From the NCBI GenBank assembly GCA_964012725.1, contig CAXGTL010000025.1, forward strand, positions 1 through 14,987: a stretch of 14,987 nt of DNA. Reading direction: 5' to 3'. Of the stretch, positions 1-5,122 are shown one piece after another. A program made the position numbers and the translations under genes. Source of the stretch: CAXGTL01 sp964012725. Lineage in GTDB: Archaea > Nanobdellota > Nanobdellia > Woesearchaeales > CAXGTL01. A model generated the notes under the pieces. The model worked only from the letters and a program-made list of their open reading frames with translations, ran no database searches and had not been told where the DNA came from. The first letter of the stretch is position 1, and every line of letters begins with the position of its first letter.

Positions 1-46
1 CAAACTGTTTTTGGTTTCTGAACTGGATAATAGTTTTATTAGACAT
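1..46 (-). CDS. Possible start of a leftward gene, cut by the window edge
   Basis: An open frame begins with ATG at 46-44 and reads MSNKTIIQFRNQKQF before leaving the window. The support is positional. A TATA-like TTTATAAATG on the minus strand (71-80) lies about 30 bp upstream, almost the same spacing as in front of pta, which would give a near-leaderless transcript. The U-rich tract that probably ends pta lies just before this promoter. Fifteen residues are too few to assign a function, and they do not match the usual acetate kinase N-terminus. A competing reading is the 3' end of a plus-strand gene in frame from base 2 to TAA at 50-52. Confidence 0.3.
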   Translation of the reverse strand, partial: MSNKTIIQFRNQKQF

Positions 47-52
47 GTCTAA
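39..52. repeat. Perfect 14-bp palindrome TTAGACATGTCTAA
   Basis: The sequence TTAGACATGTCTAA equals its own reverse complement. Its centre CATG contains the start codon of the possible leftward edge gene. It could be an operator for a dimeric regulator placed over the transcription and translation start, or chance in AT-rich DNA, although it contains more G and C than its surroundings. Confidence 0.5.
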
Positions 53-70
53 GAATAAATATATATTAAG

Positions 71-80
71 CATTTATAAA
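71..80 (-). promoter_or_regulatory. Candidate TATA box for the edge gene
   Basis: On the minus strand this reads TTTATAAATG, close to the archaeal TATA consensus. It is centred about 30 bp before the ATG at 46, so initiation near position 50 would give an mRNA with almost no leader. The surrounding 90 bp are nearly all A and T, so TATA-like words are expected by chance. Confidence 0.3.
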
Positions 81-133
81 TATATCTATTTTAATATATA
101 AGATTATATGTATAATTATATATATTAATATAT

Positions 134-180
134 AAAATACAAAAAAATACAAAAATAATAAAAATAAGATAAACAAATTA
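134..180 (-). terminator. U-rich terminator region downstream of pta
   Basis: Read on the minus strand, the region after the pta stop codon contains several T runs, including a run of seven near 141-147. Archaeal transcription commonly ends at such U-rich tracts without a hairpin. The rest of 47-209 is AT-rich spacer with low-complexity TA stretches and no visible gene. Confidence 0.4.
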
Positions 181-209
181 ATTATAAAAATTAGAAAATA
201 AATACAAAC

Positions 210-1187
210 CTATACACACTGAACCAAACTAACCAAACTCAAATCAACAATATCTTCAACACTACATCCTCTAGACAGATCATTAACAGGTTTTTCTAAA
301 CCAACCATTATTGGACCAATTGCTTTGCACACACTAAGTCTATGAACAAGTTTATGTGCAATATTACCAGAATTCAAATCAGGAAAAATAAGAACATTAG
401 CATCACCCATAATCAAATTATCACCAACCTTATTTCTTAGCTTAATCTTTGCAACATGTTCAACAATTGCAGTATCTGCTTGAAGTTCTCCATCAATAAT
501 TAACTCAGGCTTTTTATTACGAACAATTGCAGTTGCTTCACGAACCTTTTCAACAGATTCATGATTAGAAGAACCTTTTGTAGAAAACGAAAGCATTGCT
601 ACCTTTGGCATCATACCAAACATGTAACAACACTCAGAAGTGTTAATTGCAATATCAGCTAATTGTTCAGCATCAGGATTAATGTTCATTGCACAATCAG
701 CAAACAAAAATAATTTATCAGGAAATATCATTGAAAAAAAAGATGAAACTGTTTTTCCTTTTGAACGCAGAATTTGTAAAGCAGGTTTTAATATTTTTCC
801 TGTATGAGTTACAGCACCACCAACCATTGCATCTGCATAACCACATTTAACAAGCATAACAGAAAAATATTCACGATAACCAACTAATTTTCTAGCTTCA
901 TCCAAACTCAAACCTTTCTCTTTCCTCAACTCAAACAATTTTTCAGAAAGTAATCCTACAAAATGATTATTAATTTCTATAATAAATATTTTTTCATTAA
1001 AATTTAATCCAAAAAGTCTAAAACTATTAAGAATTTTCTCACGATTACCAACTAAAACAATTTTAATTCCTAATTCAGAAAGCAAGGTTGCTGCCTTTAA
1101 AATCCTTTTATCTTCAACTTCAAATAAAAGTAGCTTTTTACTAGAATCTAATGCTTTTTTTTTAATTTTTTCCATAATAGTATACAT
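210..1187 (-). CDS. pta: Phosphate acetyltransferase (phosphotransacetylase)
   Basis: Cytoplasmic enzyme interconverting acetyl-CoA plus phosphate with acetyl phosphate plus CoA, the step next to acetate kinase in acetate fermentation or activation. At 325 residues it is full length for the single-domain PTA family. Family motifs are clear: DAMVGGAVTHTG (119-130), FADCAMNINPDAEQLADIA (162-180), DGELQADTA (232-240), and SRGCSVEDIVD (305-315). S305, R306 and D312 have the spacing of the catalytic Ser309, Arg310 and Asp316 of the Methanosarcina thermophila enzyme, and C165 and R88 probably match its Cys159 and Arg87. The start at 1187 sits 28 bp from a good TATA box. M5 (ATG at 1175) is an alternative that would suit a leaderless message. 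No acetate kinase gene is visible. The gene is divergent from trmB. PTA is patchy in archaea, so horizontal acquisition is plausible but unproven. Confidence 0.96.
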   Translation of the reverse strand: MYTIMEKIKKKALDSSKKLLLFEVEDKRILKAATLLSELGIKIVLVGNREKILNSFRLFGLNFNEKIFIIEINNHFVGLLSEKLFELRKEKGLSLDEARKLVGYREYFSVMLVKCGYADAMVGGAVTHTGKILKPALQILRSKGKTVSSFFSMIFPDKLFLFADCAMNINPDAEQLADIAINTSECCYMFGMMPKVAMLSFSTKGSSNHESVEKVREATAIVRNKKPELIIDGELQADTAIVEHVAKIKLRNKVGDNLIMGDANVLIFPDLNSGNIAHKLVHRLSVCKAIGPIMVGLEKPVNDLSRGCSVEDIVDLSLVSLVQCV

Positions 1188-1208
1188 TTTCCTACAAGAA
1201 ATTCAAAT

Positions 1209-1220
1209 CTTTATATAAAA
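1209..1220 (-). promoter_or_regulatory. TATA box of pta
   Basis: The minus strand reads TTTTATATAAAG, a near-consensus archaeal TATA element. Its centre is about 28 bp upstream of the ATG at 1187. With the usual 25-bp spacing, transcription would start within a few bases of that ATG, so the pta mRNA is probably near-leaderless. Confidence 0.55.
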
Positions 1221-1276
1221 TTAGGTATTTTATAGTATATACATTACATATTTTTTTATTATTTATAAATAACAAA

Positions 1277-1292
1277 TAGAAACATTTAAATA
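1277..1292 (+). promoter_or_regulatory. Candidate BRE/TATA element of trmB
   Basis: The plus strand reads ATAGAAACATTTAAAT, a purine-rich BRE-like stretch followed by a TATA-like ATTTAAATA. This would place transcription start near 1312 and leave a leader of about 100 bases. A second palindromic element, TTTTATAAAA at 1302-1311, is an alternative that would start transcription near 1333. A third, ATTTATAAAT, lies at 1261-1270. The sequence alone cannot choose between them. Confidence 0.4.
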
Positions 1293-1350
1293 CATCCTGC
1301 CTTTTATAAAATACTGAATTTTGATGATTTAGGAGTAAAAACAATTAACA

Positions 1351-1365
1351 TTACATTGGTAGTAA
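1351..1365. promoter_or_regulatory. Inverted repeat in the trmB leader, possible operator
   Basis: TTACATTGGTAGTAA has inverted arms TTAC and GTAA around a 7-base centre. It lies downstream of the likely trmB promoter and inside the divergent pta/trmB spacer. A regulator bound here could block trmB transcription, as in autoregulation. The arms are short, so chance is a real alternative. Confidence 0.2.
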
Positions 1366-1397
1366 TTTTTTATAATTCCTAAATTTGAAAAAAAACA

Positions 1398-1404
1398 AGG
1401 GGGC
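1398..1404 (+). promoter_or_regulatory. Ribosome binding site of trmB
   Basis: AGGGGGC lies 8 bases before the ATG at 1413. It is the only G-rich stretch in a very AT-rich leader and supports this start codon. Confidence 0.5.
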
Positions 1405-1412
1405 TAGAAAAA

Positions 1413-2228
1413 ATGATTGTAAAAGATGAATTTTTAAGTAAATTAAGACAATATTTTGCTTTAAATCTATATGAAGTAAAAATTTGGACAGCATTATTAA
1501 GCAGAGGAGTTTCAACTGCAGGAGAACTTTCTGATATTGCAAATGTACCAAGATCAAGATCATATGACGTTCTTGAAAGCCTTGAGAAAAAAGGATTTGT
1601 TATAATGAAATTAGGAAAACCAATTAAATATATTGCTGTACCTCCTAATGAAGTTGTACATAGAGTAAAAATAAATATGAGAAAGTTTGCAGATGACAAA
1701 ATAAAAAGACTTGATGCTTTATCAAATACAGATGTTCTAAAAGAACTAAATACATTACATAATCAAGGAATTGAATTAGTTGAACCAACTGATTTAGCAG
1801 GAAGCATTAGAGGTAGACATAATTTATACAACCATCTTGAACTAACAATAAGAAACGCAGAAAAAAGTGTAGATATCATGACAACAACCGAAGGTTTAAT
1901 GAGAAAAATTGAAGGACTTAAACCAACATTTGAAAAAATCAAAAAGAAAGGAGTAAAAATAAGAATAGCAGCTCCTTTAACAAAGGAAACAAAAAGAGTT
2001 GTTGATGAAATCAAAGGTGTAGCAGAAGTAAAAAACACTAAAAACATTTCAGCAAGGTTTACAGTTGTTGACAAAAAACAATTAATGTTTATGGTTCTGC
2101 ACGACAAAGAAGTTCACCCAACATATGATGTAGGTATTTGGATTAATACACCATTCTTTGCAAGTGCTTTAAGTGGATTATTTGATCTTGCTTGGAAAGA
2201 TATGCAACCTTCAAACAAGATAAAATAG
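1413..2228 (+). CDS. TrmB-family transcriptional regulator
   Basis: A 271-residue DNA-binding regulator with the two-part TrmB layout. Residues about 8-80 form a winged helix. STAGELSDIANV (34-45) and PRSRSYDVLESLEKKGFV (46-63) are the helix-turn-helix, and KPIKYIAVPP (69-78) is the wing. A charged helical linker follows (about 80-120). Residues 125-265 form an alpha/beta domain related to the phospholipase-D-like part of TrmB proteins, with strands around KSVDIMTTTE (151-160), VKIRIAAPL (181-189) and ARFTVVDKKQLMFMV (214-228), ending in GIWINTPFF and LFDLAWKDM. I see no HKD catalytic motif, so this part probably binds a ligand or mediates dimerisation. Classical TrmB proteins sense sugars and control transport or glycolysis. 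The ligand here is unknown. Divergence from pta makes pta and trmB itself candidate targets. The gene is convergent with the surface-protein operon. Confidence 0.9.
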   Translation: MIVKDEFLSKLRQYFALNLYEVKIWTALLSRGVSTAGELSDIANVPRSRSYDVLESLEKKGFVIMKLGKPIKYIAVPPNEVVHRVKINMRKFADDKIKRLDALSNTDVLKELNTLHNQGIELVEPTDLAGSIRGRHNLYNHLELTIRNAEKSVDIMTTTEGLMRKIEGLKPTFEKIKKKGVKIRIAAPLTKETKRVVDEIKGVAEVKNTKNISARFTVVDKKQLMFMVLHDKEVHPTYDVGIWINTPFFASALSGLFDLAWKDMQPSNKIK

Positions 2229-2230
2229 AT

Positions 2231-2262
2231 TTATTTTTTTATTTTCTTTTTCTTTATTTTTT
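2231..2262 (+). terminator. T-rich terminator after trmB
   Basis: Right after the trmB stop codon (2226-2228) the plus strand is almost continuous T, including a run of seven at 2234-2240 and further T4-T6 runs up to 2262. This is a typical hairpin-free archaeal terminator. The same stretch is A-rich on the other strand, so it should end trmB transcription but not the convergent operon. Confidence 0.6.
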
Positions 2263-2269
2263 AGAATAT

Positions 2270-2791
2270 TTAATAACAAATAATTAACCTAGGAATTGCC
2301 CTTCTTAAATTACCATCTACAATCAAAGTAGAAGAAGAAATAATCTCAGCTCTTGGTTTATCACAATTATTACCCATAGAAGAACGTATAAATTCTTCAC
2401 CTGTTTCAATATTAGTTATATTAAATATATAATCTTTACCTTGTGATTCTAAAACAGGTTTAATAAAAACTTCATCCAAAGTATTACTTAAAAATATACA
2501 AGAAGGATCCCCACTACAGATAATATTACCATCAGTTTCAAGATTATCAACACAATCTTTTATTAAAGTCCATATATCTTGATTATCACATTGTGTGCCT
2601 GTGGTTGTTTTCATCATAGAACTAATCATTGTAGTTGCCATTCGCCTATCATCTATTTTATATTTATCAGATTCATCATCTAAATTAGAAAATTGAAAAA
2701 AGAAAAGCAAACCTATGATTAACAAGATTATAACTATTCCTATTCCCATGATTTCCACTTGGGATTTGTTGTTTCTTATGTTTTTTCTCAT
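2270..2791 (-). CDS. Pilin-like membrane protein, last gene of the surface operon
   Basis: I cannot name this 173-residue protein. Its N-terminus is pilin-like: a short basic leader (RKNIRNNKS), then Q11-V-E13 and a hydrophobic segment (about 14-34). This resembles archaeal class III signal peptides, with a possible prepilin-peptidase cut before Q11, although the Glu is at +3 rather than the usual +5. A plain N-terminal anchor is the alternative. The exposed part has six cysteines (C68, C80, C92, C98, C143, C172), fitting disulfides outside the cell. Its order (Cys pair, helix, then a GKDYIFN-like strand) weakly resembles the preceding gene product, suggesting a shared fold. It starts 13 bp after that gene with a strong GGTGG site, and is probably a minor subunit of the same assembly. 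Confidence 0.8.
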   Translation of the reverse strand: MRKNIRNNKSQVEIMGIGIVIILLIIGLLFFFQFSNLDDESDKYKIDDRRMATTMISSMMKTTTGTQCDNQDIWTLIKDCVDNLETDGNIICSGDPSCIFLSNTLDEVFIKPVLESQGKDYIFNITNIETGEEFIRSSMGNNCDKPRAEIISSSTLIVDGNLRRAIPRLIICY

Positions 2792-2798
2792 CTATTTT

Positions 2799-2803
2799 CC
2801 ACC
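2799..2803 (-). promoter_or_regulatory. Strong GGTGG ribosome binding site
   Basis: The minus strand reads GGTGG, 7 bases before the ATG at 2791, matching the archaeal anti-Shine-Dalgarno sequence. It fixes the start of the last operon gene and is the best such site in the operon, suggesting efficient independent initiation. Confidence 0.6.
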
Positions 2804-2804
2804 A

Positions 2805-3302
2805 TTACTTCCTTAAATAAATTGTAATATTTAATACACCATATGCATATGTTTGATCAACAGAGTTGTATAAAGATACAGGGATGATTGTGTTTTCAAT
2901 ACCAGAGATTTCACCCTTTAGTAAAGGATTACTATAAACTTCAATAAAATCACCTGAATTTGGATATAATTGCTCATACAAAACTACACTTTTACCAAAG
3001 ATATTATAATAATAATCAAAAGCATAATCACCACCATTATTAATCGTATCAACCAAAGCATTTAATTTATAATAATCAACACAATTCTCAAGCTTTGTTT
3101 CAGTACACCTAAGTTCAGGCATATAAATAACTCTTTTTGAAGATTTTAATGCATTATCAACCTTAAATTGATGATCCATTTTATAAATTGAATTTTTTTG
3201 ATATGTAGTATAAAACACTAACCCAAATGACAATAAGAAAAAGAACACTATCATAACTCCAACGTTCTCAAACATCTTTATTTGTGACTTTGTAAATCTC
3301 AT
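2805..3302 (-). CDS. Pilin-like membrane protein of 165 residues
   Basis: Unrecognised family. The first five residues (MRFTK) are basic, then S6-Q7-I8 leads into a hydrophobic helix at about 14-33 with E12 at its start. The outline is a type IV pilin-like leader, with the negative charge at +6 if cut before Q7. The rest is exposed. Cysteines C66 and C74 frame a short loop, followed by a helix, an aromatic stretch GGDYAFDYYY (90-99), and beta-rich sequence ending in NITIYLRK, with an N-glycosylation sequon at 158-160. The outline resembles the next gene's product. Gaps to its neighbours are only 12-13 bp, so the three last genes are surely co-transcribed. The ribosome binding site is weak (AAGGAA or ATGG). 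A role as minor pilin or assembly partner of the giant protein is inferred from context. Confidence 0.78.
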   Translation of the reverse strand: MRFTKSQIKMFENVGVMIVFFFLLSFGLVFYTTYQKNSIYKMDHQFKVDNALKSSKRVIYMPELRCTETKLENCVDYYKLNALVDTINNGGDYAFDYYYNIFGKSVVLYEQLYPNSGDFIEVYSNPLLKGEISGIENTIIPVSLYNSVDQTYAYGVLNITIYLRK

Positions 3303-3314
3303 TTTTCCATTTCC

Positions 3315-4469
3315 TTAATAAATAACAGGACAATCACCAATTTGATACCTAATCAAATCATTTTTTGTATTAATCAACTCAACATATTCATTAAACTTCT
3401 TAACATAATCAACACTAGCGCTAGGCGAATCAATTGATTTAAACTCATTAATATCTTTCAATGGTCCAGCAATCTCTTCTTTTAAACTAGTCATTCCTGA
3501 TTTAAGACCATTTGGTTCTACATAAAAATCCTTACATTCAGGCCTTAAATTATTATTTTCACTTAATTTATCAATTCTTTGAATATGTGTATCAGCAACA
3601 TAATAAAGTCTGTTAAAAGCATTTGCCACCATACAATCATACATATTTTTATTATCAACAATAACAGCACCAAGCAAAGATGCTTGATCAAAATAATATG
3701 AACTTTGTCCTACACTACCCATTTTATCAAACTTTTCATCATAATCATAAAAAGTTAATTTTTGAGGATTGTTTTGGTTAGCAGAATCAATATGTAAAAC
3801 AGAAACAAAACTATTTTTATAATATTCATCCATATCATCATTAATTAAATCCATACTAGGATTTTGATTAATAAACACAAACCTTATTGATTGATATTCA
3901 GACAATTTTTCTTTTTTTTCTTCATTTGCAATTGCATTTAAATTACCTGGTGAATTACCATTAGATAAACTATAAGTTGCAAAACTTTGCCTAGACATAG
4001 ATTCTCTTGCAACACCTAAAGTTGTCAAGATATCCAGATAAGTTTCATCGCTCCTATCAGTTATAAAAACATATTTAGTATTAGGTGAAAGAACATAAAC
4101 AAAATTATTAACTTTAAAAGGTGCTAAAAATGAATAAGTATAAATTCCCAATTTTGTTGCTTTAATCGTCGATGGAGCAAATACAATCTTTTTATTAAAA
4201 CCAATTGTTCCTAACCCTTTACATGAAAATTTCAAATTTTTATTAGGAACATTAGATATATTATTTAATGTAGTTGTTGAAACTTCTGACAAAGAAAGTT
4301 GTAGATCTAAATCTTGGTAAAACTTTATTTGCAATTTTTGATCATTTACAGATTTATATCTAAAAATGAACATAGAAAAGAATAACAAAATAACTCCACC
4401 AGCAACCAAAACAAAGATCCAATTAAACTGTGATTCTACTTGCCCTTTTTTTTGTTTGTGGAATATCAT
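3315..4469 (-). CDS. Pilin-like membrane protein with KKGQVESQF leader, 384 residues
   Basis: No known function. The N-terminus MIFHKQKKGQVESQFNWIF runs into a membrane helix (about 17-37). KKG followed by QVE is the clearest prepilin-like cleavage context in this operon. I recall similar N-termini in DPANN hypothetical proteins but could not check. The large exposed part has four cysteines (C83, C279, C312, C380), a beta-rich segment (about 80-150) with ...SPNTKYVFITDRSDETY, and an alpha/beta stretch with IRFVFINQNPSM (195-206) and VSVLHIDSA. C-terminal helices (about 325-375) lead to a final Cys. It is far longer than typical archaeal pilins (roughly 100-200 residues), so it may be a capping or connecting subunit. 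The start ATG at 4469 has a weak ribosome binding site. The 46-bp gap upstream holds nothing recognisable. Confidence 0.8.
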   Translation of the reverse strand: MIFHKQKKGQVESQFNWIFVLVAGGVILLFFSMFIFRYKSVNDQKLQIKFYQDLDLQLSLSEVSTTTLNNISNVPNKNLKFSCKGLGTIGFNKKIVFAPSTIKATKLGIYTYSFLAPFKVNNFVYVLSPNTKYVFITDRSDETYLDILTTLGVARESMSRQSFATYSLSNGNSPGNLNAIANEEKKEKLSEYQSIRFVFINQNPSMDLINDDMDEYYKNSFVSVLHIDSANQNNPQKLTFYDYDEKFDKMGSVGQSSYYFDQASLLGAVIVDNKNMYDCMVANAFNRLYYVADTHIQRIDKLSENNNLRPECKDFYVEPNGLKSGMTSLKEEIAGPLKDINEFKSIDSPSASVDYVKKFNEYVELINTKNDLIRYQIGDCPVIY

Positions 4470-4515
4470 CTTTAATCATTTTTTAATTTTCATCATCATT
4501 TAACACAACTAACAC

Positions 4516-5076
4516 TTAACTAATTGATTCAGGCATTTCAATTGAAGCTTTTTTACCTATACCAGTAACTTTTATTTCAAGATTACCTTGTTTAACATCA
4601 AAACATAATACTTTTGCTCCACCCAAACTAATTAATTCATTTTTAACAGGATTTCCAATAACTGCTTTCTTAGGAACAACAAACACATTTTGTTTGCCAA
4701 CAACAAGAGCATTACACCTTAATTCATCCAGTATAGAACCACTCGAAGTAACACATTCGCTTATACCACTCCTTATACTTGCATCATTAGTATCGTCAAA
4801 ATAATCAAAATCACCAAAACAAATCTTCTCAGCATCGCAAGGTGTAGCAATCTTAGGATAATAAACATTATTTTTATTTCTTGCAGCCACATTAATATTT
4901 TCATTTAATTCAGACTTAAACAATGCAGAATCTGCTTCACATTTTTTATCAAATATACCATAGATCCATTTAGTGCTATAAAATAAAACAATTGCCATTA
5001 TAAACAAAGCTAAAATATAAATAAATAGCTTTCCAATTTCCATTCCTTTCTTTGATTTTCTTATTTTTTTATACAT
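4516..5076 (-). CDS. Pilin-like Cys-rich membrane protein, 186 residues
   Basis: Not a family I can name. It begins MYKKIRKSKKGMEIGKLFI: a strongly basic leader ending KKG, then M-E and a hydrophobic helix (about 15-34). This has the shape of a class III signal peptide cut after G11, with Glu at +2, though an uncut N-terminal anchor is possible. The exposed part has six cysteines (C46, C80, C86, C108, C121, C158), suitable for three disulfides, and a C-terminal half rich in predicted strands. It is the first small gene after the giant surface protein, 46 bp downstream, and its GGTG site at 5082-5085 is well placed. A role as partner of the giant protein is inferred from gene order. Confidence 0.8.
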   Translation of the reverse strand: MYKKIRKSKKGMEIGKLFIYILALFIMAIVLFYSTKWIYGIFDKKCEADSALFKSELNENINVAARNKNNVYYPKIATPCDAEKICFGDFDYFDDTNDASIRSGISECVTSSGSILDELRCNALVVGKQNVFVVPKKAVIGNPVKNELISLGGAKVLCFDVKQGNLEIKVTGIGKKASIEMPESIS

Positions 5077-5081
5077 TTATA

Positions 5082-5085
5082 CACC
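5082..5085 (-). promoter_or_regulatory. GGTG ribosome binding site next to a GT repeat
   Basis: The minus strand reads GGTG, 5 bases before the ATG at 5076. It is directly joined to an alternating GT run (5085-5095 on the minus strand), so the site lies at the edge of a short simple repeat. Confidence 0.45.
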
Positions 5086-5122
5086 ACACACACACTACAT
5101 AAATACTACCTAAATTACTTAT

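Noticed and set aside
2..52. Plus-strand reading frame ending in TAA at 50-52, as the tail of a gene entering from the left
   Set aside because: Only 16 codons are visible, and no T-rich terminator follows on the plus strand. The leftward start with a TATA box at the right spacing explains the region better, though not conclusively.
119..134. 16-bp palindrome TATATATTAATATATA
   Set aside because: It consists only of A and T in a low-complexity stretch where such palindromes are expected by chance.
1379..2107. Minus-strand open frames (1379-1699 and 1763-2107) opposite trmB
   Set aside because: They lie entirely opposite a well-supported TrmB gene and their translations show no family features. 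They are antisense shadows.
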